A DNA stretch of 64,000 bases from Streptomyces sp. F63. Its GTDB lineage: Bacteria; Actinomycetota; Actinomycetes; Streptomycetales; Streptomycetaceae. This document shows positions 52,981 to 62,120 of this stretch, piece by piece. The position numbers and the translations under genes are program-made. The notes below the pieces were generated by a model. It saw nothing but the letters and a program-made list of their open reading frames with translations. It was not told the origin of the DNA and ran no database searches. Location: the NCBI RefSeq assembly GCF_018070345.1, contig NZ_JAGPXX010000012.1:62001-126000 (forward strand). Direction: 5' to 3'. How positions within the stretch are numbered: the first letter of the stretch is position 1; every line of letters begins with the position of its first letter.

Positions 52981-53467
52981 CGGGCCTCCCGTGTAAGGGC
53001 CGGACGGGGTCCGGGCGGAGGAGCGGCGGAGCGGGGCCGGTGACGGCTGCGGCACCTCCGTACCCCGCGGATGAGGGACGAGCGCCTCACCACTCTTCCC
53101 CGGCCCGGGGAAGCCGACGCGCACCGCGCGTGCCGCAAGCCACAGCAGGACGGGCCGGCCTCCGGGCGGGACCGGGACCGCTCCGCTCCGAACGCGCACC
53201 GCCGCCCCGCAACCCACCCCGTCCCACGGCCCGGCGGCGGAGACCGGATCGCATCGCCTCCCGTCCCGAGCCGTGGTGGGAAGAACCCCGGCGACCGCCG
53301 GCCGGCGGCCTGAACGCGTGAAGCCCTCGCCGGTGCGCACGCCGAGGACCGGGCGACGACACTCCGAACCGGCCGCGCAGGCCGATGTCAGTGGCCCCGA
53401 ATACGGTCGGTGACGCCCGGAGCACAGCACTACCGCCAGGCCCGAACGAACCGATGGGAGCGCCGTC
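52981..53467. other. divergent intergenic region, no gene seen
   Basis: This 487-base gap lies between the amidohydrolase start and the MmcQ/YjbR start. Frames through it are Arg/Pro/Ala-rich and unsupported. Promoters for both genes should be here; the less GC-rich stretch 53385-53465 is the best candidate for the forward gene. Confidence 0.4.
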
Positions 53468-53833
53468 ATGACCACCACAGCCGAGGATGTCCGCCGTATC
53501 GCCCTCTCCCTGCCGGAGACGGAGGAGAAGCTGGCGTGGGGCATGCCCACGTTCCGGGTGCGCAGCAAGATCTTCGCGTCCCTCGCGGACGACGACGCCT
53601 CGGTGGGCGTGAAGTGCCCGGTCGAGGAGCGCGCGGAGCTCATCGCCTCGGAACCGGAGAAGTTCTTCATCCGGGAGGGGCACGATGAGCACTATGCCTG
53701 GCTGCGCGTCCGTCTCACCGCACTGGACGACGAGGAGGAACTGCGCGCGATCCTGCTGGACTCCTGGCGCCAGGCCGCCCCGCGCGCCCTCACCGAAGCC
53801 CACCCGGACCTCCGGGGCACGACCGCGGGCTGA
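53468..53833 (+). CDS. MmcQ/YjbR family DNA-binding protein
   Basis: A 121-aa protein with the double-wing/CyaY-like fold of the MmcQ/YjbR family. Conserved elements are EDVRRIALSLPETEEKLAWG at the start, TFRVRSKIFASLADDDASVG, the cell-like KCPVEERAELIASEPEKFFI and the C-terminal ELRAILLDSWRQAAPRAL helices. ATG at 53468 has a GGAG at suitable distance. Members bind DNA in vitro but the biological role is not established. It stands alone. Confidence 0.92.
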   Translation: MTTTAEDVRRIALSLPETEEKLAWGMPTFRVRSKIFASLADDDASVGVKCPVEERAELIASEPEKFFIREGHDEHYAWLRVRLTALDDEEELRAILLDSWRQAAPRALTEAHPDLRGTTAG

Positions 53834-54082
53834 CCACCTCACCACCCCGGGCACCGACGGTACCGATGGCGCATGCCGCGACGCGTCCGCGCAGGGTCGC
53901 GGCACCACCGCCCCGGCTGGGCGGGGCCCCTCACCCGGCCCCGCGCAGCTCGACAACGAAAGGGGGAGGGGCATGCACCGGGGGCGCCGCAGACCGGACC
54001 GGACGGCCGGGGGCGCTCTGAACCACTCAGCGGGCCGCCCGGCAGCGCATCACGGAAAGTGACGACGGCCACGGCCACGGCC
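53834..54082. other. non-coding sequence between MmcQ/YjbR gene and pentamer repeat
   Basis: No gene is supported. The sequence is GC-rich with scattered short repeats of ACGGCC near 54065-54080, which leads directly into the pentanucleotide array. Confidence 0.35.
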
Positions 54083-54147
54083 GATCCGATCCGATCCGAT
54101 CCGATCCGATCCGGTCCGGTCCGGTCCGGTGCGGTGCGGTGCGGTGA
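54083..54147. repeat. pentanucleotide array with stepwise variants
   Basis: Thirteen contiguous 5-base units: six GATCC (54083-54112), three GGTCC (54113-54127), three GGTGC (54128-54142) and a final GGTGA. Each block differs from the previous by one base, as expected for slippage expansion of successive point mutants. It is outside any credible gene. Confidence 0.9.
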
Positions 54148-54323
54148 CGGAAGGTGCTCGCCCGCCGGTGCCGACCCGGCCCTCACGCCACCAGCAGAGA
54201 TTCTTCACCACGAAGGGGGCTGCTCGGCGAGCAGCTTGTCCGGGTGCGTCTTGTCGACGTGGCCGGAGACGTCTGTGCTCCTGCGGGTCCCGTACACACT
54301 TGGCACGGGAGTGGGGCTGCACG

Positions 54324-54548
54324 TCACCACGAAGACGAGCCCGAGGGGGCGAGAAGACCCCGTTCCCGGGGCCCGAGCGGCGGTTCGGCGATGCCGAAGG
54401 GCATCGCCGCCAGCGAGAGCACGCACAAGATCACGGACGAGAGCGCGGCGGGCACGAAGAACGCCGTGGTCGTGGGCGGCTCGATGGGGGCGCTCACGCC
54501 GGCAGAGTCGCCGCTCCGCCACCCCGGCACATGAGTAGCCGTACTCAT
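54324..54548 (-). CDS. hypothetical small protein with one membrane helix
   Basis: A 74-aa frame starting at ATG 54548, with GGGAGAGAGGGGG just upstream. Residues ~27-52 (TTTAFFVPAALSSVILCVLS, continuing LAAMPFG) are a plausible transmembrane helix; the rest is Pro/Gly/Ser-rich. G/C-rich third positions are shared with a forward frame over the same bases, so codon bias does not decide the strand. No homology recognised. The surrounding 54148-54680 has no other supportable gene. Confidence 0.35.
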   Translation of the reverse strand: MSTATHVPGWRSGDSAGVSAPIEPPTTTAFFVPAALSSVILCVLSLAAMPFGIAEPPLGPRERGLLAPSGSSSW

Positions 54549-54685
54549 CCCCCTCTCTCCCTTTCGGGCCGTTCTCCCGGCAGCTACTCACCGCCACCGG
54601 AACGGGGTGGGCAAGCACCCCGCGGGGTGCGGTATTGTTGCTCCTGCGCGGTCGGCGAGGGGGAAACCCCAGGCCGCACGGGCAT

Positions 54686-54762
<77 letters not shown>

Positions 54763-54780
54763 GCGTTTTCGCAGGTCGTA

Positions 54781-54812
54781 GGCCGTTTCCGCGGGTAGCG
54801 GGAACGGCCTTT
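54781..54812 (+). terminator. Rho-independent terminator of tRNA-Pro
   Basis: GGCCGTTTCCGC (54781-54792), loop GGGTA, and GCGGGAACGGCC (54798-54809) form a 12-bp stem with one G-T pair, followed by TTT. It immediately follows the tRNA. Confidence 0.75.
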
Positions 54813-55393
54813 GCCGTTCCCGGGGTGGGAGCAAGGGGGAGCCCTCTGGGAGCCCTCGCGCTCCCACCCCGCAGACGTGTCAACCACGCCCGTTTCGTCC
54901 ATCACCCGATCCGGTAGACGTAGCCGTCCGTACCGCGCCACTGCACGCCACCGTCAACCCCTCACCCCCGAGGCCACCCACCCGTGCCGGACCGATCCGG
55001 CCGGCGACCGGCCAAAGAACCCCTTGTCCGTTCACCGCCCTCTTCCCGACTGGGAGCACCGGAGCCGCTCCCCATACGACAGGGATCACCGTGCTCCCCG
55101 CCGACACTCCGTCTGCGGGATCTGCGCAGGCCAGGCAGGGGCCATGGTGCCGGGCTGGCGACGACATCCCGGGTCGGGACGGCCAATGCCCCTTGGCGTT
55201 TGGCCGCAGACGGGGCACTCCCACAAGGGCCGCGCCGTACAGGGCCGTTCAGCGCTGCCAAGCTCTCACCGTTCGGCCTACCAGAGGCGGTTCGGGCGCG
55301 CAGCGCGGTGAACCGCCTGGCGCCGTGAGTCTGCGGCCGCTGATGGTGACGGTGGCATGCGGCCGTGCCCGCCTTTCCAGTACTTGAAGCGGC
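54813..55393. other. island boundary region without intact genes
   Basis: About 580 bases between the tRNA terminator and a decayed coding fragment. A second hairpin-like pair (TGGGAGC...GCTCCCA, 54827-54873) is visible. Short frames include a piece with VCGICAGQAGAMVPGWRRHP that might be a zinc-ribbon remnant, but nothing is intact. Composition shifts here to lower GC, consistent with inserted or decaying DNA. Confidence 0.4.
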
Positions 55394-55613
55394 GCCCCTT
55401 CGTTCGACGAGCCACTGCGCCGTGAGCTGATGGCCCGGCTGAACGGCATCAAGGGCATGGATCTGGCCGAAGGCCAAACTGAGTCTGTGTTCGCCCTTCT
55501 CTCTGAAGGTCTTCTCCGGGCACGGTGAGGAGATCTACGCGCTGCTGGAGTGGTCCGCGCACACTGCTGCTCCCGCCGAGGTCTGCCGTATGGTGGACGG
55601 GGACCCGGCCTGA
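55394..55613 (+). pseudogene. C-terminal fragment of an unknown protein, frameshifted
   Basis: Frame A (from ~55397) reads PSFDEPLRRELMARLNGIKG and MDLAE; after a shift near 55460-55490 another frame at 55491 reads SPFSLKVFSGHGEEIYALLE, then WSAHTAAPAEV and ends DGDPA with TGA at 55611. The pieces join into one plausible C-terminus that looks like a conserved streptomycete protein, though I cannot name it. No start or N-terminal domain is present. It runs opposite to the helicase gene, 58 bases from its stop. Confidence 0.45.
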
Positions 55614-55671
55614 CGTGGTCATCACGGGCGTGGGCCGTGGTCGTCAGCCCCACGCCGTCGAAGACCAGACG

Positions 55672-57828
55672 CTATGGATGCGGGCCGCTGATGGCAGGTG
55701 CCAGGAATGGGCTCGGCGTCCCGTGCCAGGACACACGCAGTGCCTCACGCGCCCGCGTGCAGGCCACGAACAGCACGCTCAGTTCGCTGTTCACGTCTTC
55801 CTGGTGCTGTTGGGCGTCGATGTCCACCGGAGTCACGGCGGACTTCATCGGGACCGTGCCGTCCATCACCCCGGCCACGGCGACGCAGCGGAACTCCAGC
55901 CCTTTCATCCGGTGCATGGTCCCTATCCGCACCCCCGCACCACTGCGCCCCGTCCCCAGCAAGAAAGTGGAGATGCCGGCGTGCTCCAGGGTCTGGGCGA
56001 TGTCCCGTCCGAACTGGATGAACCGCACCGCGATGCCGATATGTTCCGCCTCCACGCCCGAGGCGGCCCACTTCTCCACCTGGGCCACCAGCGCCGCCAT
56101 CTCCTCGGTCTTCGTGGCGTGTCCCGCGGTCTCGGGTCGTTCGCCGTGCATTGTGGAGCGATAGCCGGCCAGGGTCTCCTTCCCCTCGTCCATGTCGTCG
56201 GGCTTCTCTCCGGTCAGCAACGCGGTGGACCAGGCGAGGATCTCCTGTGTGGTGCGGTAGTTGACCCGAAGCCGAAACGAGCGTCCGACGACCTCGACGC
56301 CGAGCGAGCGAAGCGAGACCCGATTGCCATAGATGCGCTGGTGGGTGTCCCCGGCGACGAACAGGTCGTCGGCGCTGGGGCCGACGAGGGCGCGCAGGAA
56401 CCGCCACTGGGCGGGGTGCAGGTCTTGCGCCTCGTCGACAACGATGTGTCGGAAGGGCCGTTCGTCGCGGCCGTCCAGGACACGTGCGGCTTCGGCGCAC
56501 ACCTGCAGGAAGGTCCACTGCCCGGCCTGACTCAGCTGCTCCTCGAAAGCGGTGACCGCACGCCACACCTGAAGGCGCTTCAGCGGCCCGAGCCCGCTGC
56601 CGCGGCCCGTCCGCGCCACTTTCAGGTACTCCTCGGGAGTGGCGACGGCGTGCGCGAGGATGACGTGCCGCCACTCCTGGTCGAGGAAGACGTCCGTGAA
56701 GTCGAGGTCCAACCGCCGCGCGATCCGCGCCCACCGGGCGGTGATCTCCTTCTGGTCGAAGACCAGCTTCAGCGGTGCGCCACCGCGGTCCGCCCGCACG
56801 ATCTCGTTGGCCAGGGCATCGACGTTCACCACCCGGATCTTCGCGCGGACGGCGTCCTCCGTGATCAGCAGCTCCATGCAGCGCTGCAGTTCGGCGGCCA
56901 GGTCCTTGGTATAGGTCGTCAGCAGTACACAGCCGTCGGGCGCGTCGGCGGGCAGGCGCCGCGCAAGGTGGTAAGCGCGGTGCAGCGCGACGACGGTCTT
57001 GCCGGTGCCGGGCCCGCCGGTGACCCGCGCCGATCCGGCGTAGCTCTCCTGGTAGGCCACCCGGTACTGGCTCGGGTGCAGGAAGACCCGCCAGGCGTCG
57101 AAGGGGCGCTGAAGGATGTCCAGCAACTCATCGGCTCCGGAGACGAGGGCGATACGGCCCCGAGAGCGGGCCATGGCGGTGCCCAGTTCGTCGCCCTCGG
57201 AGGCGCGGGCGCTCTGCACGGCGGCGGTCCGTGCGTACGCCTGCACGAGCTCGCGGTCGATCTCCTCGGGCTTCATGCCGGTAGCGAGCCCGAGCAGCAC
57301 GTCGTACTGCTGCTCGGGAAGCACCTTGTGCAGGGCCTCCAGGTGGGCCTCGTCGGGGACCAGCCGGATGATCGGCAGGATCTCCTCGTCGACGCCGAGG
57401 CTGCGCAGCACCTTGTCCGGATACTCGGAGGCGGGGAACAGACGGGACGGCTCGTCGGCGGCCAGTGCCCGCAGCCCGGCCGTGGCCCGCTCCAGGGCCA
57501 CGTCGTTGCGTATCTCGATGCCCTGGGTGGCCTCGTTCACCGACGCCCGGTGCTTGGCGGCCCAGTCGTTGGCCTTGTCGTGCGGGAGCACCTTCAGCAG
57601 CAGGTAGCTGTCGCCGGACTCCGCCTTGAGGACGACGCCTCGCCAGAAGTCGGTGATCCGGATGGTCCGCAGCCGCGGATCCTTCTGATGCGTGAGCTTC
57701 TCCAGGTGCAGTCCCGCGTGCGTGGCCGCCGCGAACTTCTCGAACACCTCGAAGACACGTTTCTGGACGGGTTTCTCCAGCGCGGCGAACTCCATCAGGA
57801 AGTCCCGGTGCATGCCCAGCGTCGCCAT
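55672..57828 (-). CDS. UvrD-like (SF1A) helicase with RelE-like N-terminal domain
   Basis: A 718-aa protein, ATG 57828 preceded by GGAGGGGG. Residues 1-97 resemble a RelE/ParE-type toxin fold: a helix (FAALEKPVQKRVFEVFEKFA), then a strand-rich part with LEKLTHQKDPRLRTIRITDF and WRGVVLKAESGDSYLLLKVL, ending LPHDKANDWA. Residues ~225-718 are an SF1A helicase: Walker A GGPGTGKT at 271-278, Walker B VVDEAQDLHPAQW near 463, motif III GDTHQRIYGN, LRVNYRTTQEI near 525, IGTMHRMKGLEF near 650 and FVACTRAREAL near 700. All motifs are intact. It is the last gene of the minus-strand defence run, 101 bases after the predicted nuclease gene. Confidence 0.82.
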   Translation of the reverse strand: MATLGMHRDFLMEFAALEKPVQKRVFEVFEKFAAATHAGLHLEKLTHQKDPRLRTIRITDFWRGVVLKAESGDSYLLLKVLPHDKANDWAAKHRASVNEATQGIEIRNDVALERATAGLRALAADEPSRLFPASEYPDKVLRSLGVDEEILPIIRLVPDEAHLEALHKVLPEQQYDVLLGLATGMKPEEIDRELVQAYARTAAVQSARASEGDELGTAMARSRGRIALVSGADELLDILQRPFDAWRVFLHPSQYRVAYQESYAGSARVTGGPGTGKTVVALHRAYHLARRLPADAPDGCVLLTTYTKDLAAELQRCMELLITEDAVRAKIRVVNVDALANEIVRADRGGAPLKLVFDQKEITARWARIARRLDLDFTDVFLDQEWRHVILAHAVATPEEYLKVARTGRGSGLGPLKRLQVWRAVTAFEEQLSQAGQWTFLQVCAEAARVLDGRDERPFRHIVVDEAQDLHPAQWRFLRALVGPSADDLFVAGDTHQRIYGNRVSLRSLGVEVVGRSFRLRVNYRTTQEILAWSTALLTGEKPDDMDEGKETLAGYRSTMHGERPETAGHATKTEEMAALVAQVEKWAASGVEAEHIGIAVRFIQFGRDIAQTLEHAGISTFLLGTGRSGAGVRIGTMHRMKGLEFRCVAVAGVMDGTVPMKSAVTPVDIDAQQHQEDVNSELSVLFVACTRAREALRVSWHGTPSPFLAPAISGPHP

Positions 57829-57929
57829 CCGTGCCCCCTCCAGAAGACTACGATCACTTTACTGACCAGCTCCGATTCGCGAGGCCGGTCCGTACGTCCC
57901 AGGGGCAGGATGAGGTCCTGCGGCGCGGG

Positions 57930-59282
57930 TCAGTTGACTCGGCGGTTGCCGGGCGGAACCTCACTCCGGTGCATCCCTACGACCACGGAGCCCGGCCCCC
58001 CGGCGGACAGGCTCTCGCGTATCAGGTGGATGACGTAGTCCCAGGCGGTGCCGCGCGTGCCGATCCACCCGTCCCTGAGCAGCGTGGTGAAGGTGGTGTT
58101 GTTCAGGTACCGGGGGACCGACTCCTCGATGATGCGTGTCCCACCGGACGGCCCGTCGGCCTCGGGGCGTTGCAGCAGTTCCCAGAAGTGCTCCCGCGTC
58201 AGGTACATGCCCGGGATGAGGGCAGCGGAGTTCATCATGAAGGGAGTGGTCCGGCACAGCTTGACCATGCTGGGCGTCGGGACCAGTCGCGGGTCTCCCA
58301 GAGTGGTTGAGCCCTTCTGGCTGGCCCGGGCCCACTCCTCCTCGGCCTCGCACTCGGCGTCAACGGCTTCCATCCGCTTCAGTTCCCGCTCACCGGTGGC
58401 GTCGTGCCAGTACACCCAGCCGGGCCCGCTCTGCCGCATGCGCTTGTACTGGACCATGGCCACGCTGCGTGCGTGCTCGTTCACGTAGATCATGTCGACG
58501 CCCATGACGGTCTCGGCGTTCGTGCGGTTGGCGTTGTACACGAACAGCCGATGAGGGGACTCGGAGTTGCGGCGGTAAATCCGCCAACCGACCTGCACGG
58601 CATCCTCGCCCTCCATGCCGGGGAAGCGCATGTAGTCATGGACGATCTGCTGATCCTCGATCTGACGGAGAGCAGGCAGCCCTTCGATGAAGGGGACGGA
58701 CCGGGAGCGCGGATCATCACTGCTGAGCGGTTGCTGCCATGCTTCGAGCGGATCGCGCTCCGCGCCGAACGTCTCAAGTAGGGTGCCAAACGCGTCCTTC
58801 TCCAGGCTCCGCTGCTCTCCTTCCTGACCTGTCGGAGGATTGGCCCCCAGGCTGTTCTCCAGGTCGTCCAGTGTCTCGTTCAGTTCAGGTCGCATATGCC
58901 GGACAGCGGCGAGCAGTTTGTCGCCGGCGGCAGGAGACATGCGGCCGTCGTCGCCGAGGAACCGGCGGCTGGCCCCCATGGCGTCAGCAAGGTCGACGAG
59001 CGGCAGCGGAATCTGGAGTGCGGTGAAGTCACGGGTGAGCAGGGCGCGTTCGTAGGTACCCGACCGTCTGCCCGGGAAGACGCTGCCCACTCCGATGATC
59101 CTGCGCTGGTCGTCGTGGGCGTGACGGTCGGTGAAGAACGCGAGACACCACACACGCGGCTTTCTCCAGTCCTTGTGCGGGTACGCGAAGGTGCGCTCAC
59201 CGCGGGTCAGCCATGCCGGAGGTTTCTCGGGGAGCCGCTCCATCATCAGCGCGGTGCTGTGCACCAGAGCGACGGCGACCAT
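57930..59282 (-). CDS. unknown protein with PD-(D/E)xK-like nuclease core
   Basis: A 450-aa protein of no family I can name. ATG 59282 has GGAGG six bases upstream. The N-terminal ~110 residues (WLTRGERTFAYPHKDWRKPR, VWCLAFFTDRHAHDDQRRII) form an alpha/beta region, followed by a helical linker. Residues 261-280, GVDMIYVNEHARSVAMVQYK, match the D-(x)14-QxK pattern (D263, Q278, K280) of Mrr/PD-(D/E)xK nucleases, where Q often replaces E (as in the VQCK type). The rest is helical, with an acidic stretch ECEAEEEWARA. No membrane segment. It lies between drmC and the UvrD-like helicase, all in one direction, so a nuclease effector is likely. Confidence 0.6.
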   Translation of the reverse strand: MVAVALVHSTALMMERLPEKPPAWLTRGERTFAYPHKDWRKPRVWCLAFFTDRHAHDDQRRIIGVGSVFPGRRSGTYERALLTRDFTALQIPLPLVDLADAMGASRRFLGDDGRMSPAAGDKLLAAVRHMRPELNETLDDLENSLGANPPTGQEGEQRSLEKDAFGTLLETFGAERDPLEAWQQPLSSDDPRSRSVPFIEGLPALRQIEDQQIVHDYMRFPGMEGEDAVQVGWRIYRRNSESPHRLFVYNANRTNAETVMGVDMIYVNEHARSVAMVQYKRMRQSGPGWVYWHDATGERELKRMEAVDAECEAEEEWARASQKGSTTLGDPRLVPTPSMVKLCRTTPFMMNSAALIPGMYLTREHFWELLQRPEADGPSGGTRIIEESVPRYLNNTTFTTLLRDGWIGTRGTAWDYVIHLIRESLSAGGPGSVVVGMHRSEVPPGNRRVN

Positions 59283-59401
59283 CAGCGACCTCCAAGATCT
59301 TGTGAAACCGGAGGCTCAATTCTTGGCCAGGTTCCGGCTGTCAGGGCTCAGTGGCTGTCAATCGGTCATGTGAATGGCGATGATTCGACGGTGATGGGAG
59401 C

Positions 59402-60172
59402 TCATGAAGCGCCCAGCCATCGCGCGAGAACCCCCCTGCGCTGCAACTCCCTTATGTGGTCTGCCATCCGGCCCGGCATGGGGCCACCGTTCAGCAGTAC
59501 ACCCGCTTCGATGTTGCGCTCGGCGCCCGCCGCCGTGAGGTTGGCGCTGGTGAGGAACAGGATCCGGTCGTCCGCCACCGCCAGTTTCGCGTGCAACCGG
59601 CTGCGAGGAGTGGTGCGTTGGGCTGTCGGCCAGTGCCAGAGCCGCAGGCCTGGTATGCGGGAGAAGGCGTCAGCCGGCTCTCTTCCGGAGAGCAGTCCGC
59701 CCGCGCCTTCCAGTGTCTCCACGACGATGTCCACCGTGACCCCTCGGGCCACGGCGTTGGACAGTGCCGCGGTCAGCGGAGCGTACGAGCGGGCCGAGTA
59801 GGTCATGGCAACGAGTCGGTGCTCTGCGGCCCGGACCACCTCCGTCAGCACCTGGGCAGTGGAGCGGCCAGGTGTCCCCGGTGTGGAGGGACCGCTCCAC
59901 ACGGCGCGGGTCTCGGTCCCCTCGCGCTGGCGGACCCAGGCCGCCACATAGCCGCGCAGGTACGCTGCCGCCTCCGCCGAGGGCACGCTGTCCTCCGTGA
60001 TCGAGACCAGCAACGACGAGACGGCCTCCAACGCGGCCGGTGTCTGGAGCCTGCCGAGGATGTATGCGGGGGAGCGGCCCTGGACCAGCAGTGTGGCCAG
60101 GGCCTTCGTCCGCGTGGGCCCGAGCGAGGCGGCGGTCGTCGCGACCGCCGCCTCGAAACGCCTGCGGCTCAC
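59402..60172 (-). CDS. drmC: DISARM phospholipase D-like protein DrmC
   Basis: A 256-aa PLD-superfamily protein; the GTG at 60172 is the likely start, 13 bases after the drmB stop (the frame is open further upstream inside drmB). One HKD motif is present: LHAKLAVADDRILFLTSANL, with H-x-K-x4-D and the following S-x-N. The second half ends RNIEAGVLLNGGPMPGRMA, typical of DrmC. A helical N-terminus (RRRFEAAVATTAASLGPTRT) precedes it. DrmC has nuclease/PLD-type homology and is part of DISARM, though not needed in every system. A single HKD implies dimerisation for activity. Confidence 0.85.
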   Translation of the reverse strand: MSRRRFEAAVATTAASLGPTRTKALATLLVQGRSPAYILGRLQTPAALEAVSSLLVSITEDSVPSAEAAAYLRGYVAAWVRQREGTETRAVWSGPSTPGTPGRSTAQVLTEVVRAAEHRLVAMTYSARSYAPLTAALSNAVARGVTVDIVVETLEGAGGLLSGREPADAFSRIPGLRLWHWPTAQRTTPRSRLHAKLAVADDRILFLTSANLTAAGAERNIEAGVLLNGGPMPGRMADHIRELQRRGVLARWLGAS

Positions 60173-60185
60173 CCGGTCAATCCAT

Positions 60186-62120
60186 TCACTTGAAGTCCGG
60201 GATGAGCGCCAGCGGTTCGGTGTCGCCCGCCAGTGGGGTGATGAACCGCCGGTCCAGGAACCGGTTGCCTCGCTCGCACGTGGTCTCGGACACGAACAGG
60301 CAGGAGTGGCAGGCCGCACCGTGCAGAAAGTCCTCCGGCGCCTGAGGAAGGCGCTCGCCGCACAGCGGGTCCGAGGAGCACCGCCCCGCCTTGTGCAGCG
60401 CCATCCGCACGATCCTGGCCAGCCGGTTCTCCCCGGTGCTGGGGTCCTGGTCGGCGAGGGATACCAGCCCGCCGAGGGTGCCCTCGGAGTCCGGGACGGC
60501 CGTGTAGATGAGGATGCCGGTCCGCCGCTCCTCGGCGTCACCGCTGTAGATCCGCTCGGCCAGACTCGCCGAGTTGTAGCCGCACTCCATCGCGATGGTG
60601 CGGATGAGTAGATGGGAAAGCGTGTGCAGGGCGATGTAGCGGCTGCCCGGCCAGCCCTGCATCGGGTCGGAGTTGTCCTGGATCCGGTCCGACTTACGGT
60701 GCTCTCGGAACCGGCCGAAGGCCGCGGCGTGCGCGGCGAGGGCTGCGCTGGACGCGACCCGCTTCTCCCACTGTTCGATCAGGTGATCGTCAACCCGCAG
60801 GAACAGCCCCTCGCCGCGCACCTCGCTGGCCGGAATCCAGCCGCGTTCGCGCCGCCCGAGCTCGACACGGGTGACCAGGCCCGGGTCCTCCGGGTCGGGA
60901 GCATCGAGCCGGGTGAAGCCGATCAGGGCCCGCACCTCGCGCAGTCGCTCAACCTGCCGCACCTGGGAGAAGACAGTGGACAGCGGCCCGCTGAGCGAGG
61001 CGTCCACCAGCGCGAAGTCCTCCGTCGGGTCGGCGGTCTTGGCCGCGGACAGCACCTGCCACTCGGGGGTCAGCAGGTCCGGGGGGCCCGGCGGCTGCTC
61101 GGCCTCGCCTTCCTCGCCCGACAGGGCAGCGCGATAGGCGGACATGGCTTGCCAGACCTGCCCGGGCTCGTAGTCGCGCAAGTAGCGGTGGTGCTTCGAC
61201 TTCTTGGCGAACATGGCGATCTCCGTCTCGTCCTCGAAGTCCTCCAAATCCGGCCAGCGTTCCTCAACGAGCTTGCGCAGTGTGTCGGTCCCGGTGTCGG
61301 GCAGTGCCAGCGCGCTGAGCGTCACGGGGAACCACTGGTTGGAAGCGCCCACGACCAGCAGATAGGGCTGTGCGTCGCAGTTCTCGTAGACACCGTCGAA
61401 CTGGGGGTGCCGACCGCGGCAGCGGGGCAGGTTCTCCCGGCCTTTGTCGCCCATCGCGTCCCGGATGTTGCGCTTGGCCTTCTTGCACACCAGGCATTCC
61501 AGGGAGACGTTGGCCGCGAGGTTGCCGCCGTTGTCGCGCATCCGCAGCGTCGGGTACGTCGTGTCGGGGCAGACGCGGCCCTCGTGCACGAACTCCGTGT
61601 ACGGGAACTCGTCGAGGTGCCCTTTGGTGCAGGCGAGCGCGAAGCGGGCGGCCACGGCGAGGGGCTTGCGGCCCTTCTTCTTCCGGTAACAGTTCTCGTG
61701 GTAGAAGCGCGCCTCGTCGGGACGGCGGGGGTTTTGGTTCTCGAACCCCCACTTGCCGGAGCCGAGGGAGGCCAGCTCGTTGCACGCTGTGCAACGCAGC
61801 CACTGCGGGAAGGGGGTCACGGGCACCCCGATTCGCGCCGCGTACCCCTTCGGGTCGGTGTCGGTGCCGGGGATCCACGGCGCGGCGCGCAGCTCACCCA
61901 CCTGGTTCGGGCCGTAGCGCCGCAGCGCCCGGTTGACGGCCCTGCGGAGCCGGGGCTCCTCGATCACCGGGTCCGGTACGCCGGCGTAGCTCCAGTGGTC
62001 GATGCCCTTGACCATGACGGAGAAGTTGGGCAGGTCCACGAGGGCGCCGACGCCGCCGGTGAACATGAGGTGGCTCGGTCGTACCGCACCCACCCGCCTG
62101 AAGTATCCGCCGCCGCTCAT
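60186..62120 (-). CDS. drmB: DISARM protein DrmB (DUF1998)
   Basis: A 644-aa DUF1998 protein. ATG 62120 overlaps the drmA stop (ATGA). The opening RRVGAVRPSHLMFTGGVGAL and the cysteine-rich part (LRCTACNELASLG..., CTKGHLDEF, CLVCKKAKRN) are DrmB-like zinc regions. The DUF1998 domain is C-terminal: ALHTLSHLLIRTIAMECGYN, TGILIYTAVPDSEGTLGGLV, then four cysteines CSSDPLC...CHSCLFVSETTCERGN. DrmA and DrmB form the core complex that detects incoming DNA and holds an autoinhibited state in known DISARM. All expected zinc ligands seem present. Confidence 0.9.
   Translation of the reverse strand: MSGGGYFRRVGAVRPSHLMFTGGVGALVDLPNFSVMVKGIDHWSYAGVPDPVIEEPRLRRAVNRALRRYGPNQVGELRAAPWIPGTDTDPKGYAARIGVPVTPFPQWLRCTACNELASLGSGKWGFENQNPRRPDEARFYHENCYRKKKGRKPLAVAARFALACTKGHLDEFPYTEFVHEGRVCPDTTYPTLRMRDNGGNLAANVSLECLVCKKAKRNIRDAMGDKGRENLPRCRGRHPQFDGVYENCDAQPYLLVVGASNQWFPVTLSALALPDTGTDTLRKLVEERWPDLEDFEDETEIAMFAKKSKHHRYLRDYEPGQVWQAMSAYRAALSGEEGEAEQPPGPPDLLTPEWQVLSAAKTADPTEDFALVDASLSGPLSTVFSQVRQVERLREVRALIGFTRLDAPDPEDPGLVTRVELGRRERGWIPASEVRGEGLFLRVDDHLIEQWEKRVASSAALAAHAAAFGRFREHRKSDRIQDNSDPMQGWPGSRYIALHTLSHLLIRTIAMECGYNSASLAERIYSGDAEERRTGILIYTAVPDSEGTLGGLVSLADQDPSTGENRLARIVRMALHKAGRCSSDPLCGERLPQAPEDFLHGAACHSCLFVSETTCERGNRFLDRRFITPLAGDTEPLALIPDFK

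Noticed and set aside
54083..54147. Replication origin or iteron cluster
   Set aside because: Five-base slippage repeat with no DnaA-type or rep gene nearby.
54154..54534. Forward 126-codon frame near the tRNA
   Set aside because: No ribosome site or recognisable product; shares wobble positions with the opposite-strand small frame.
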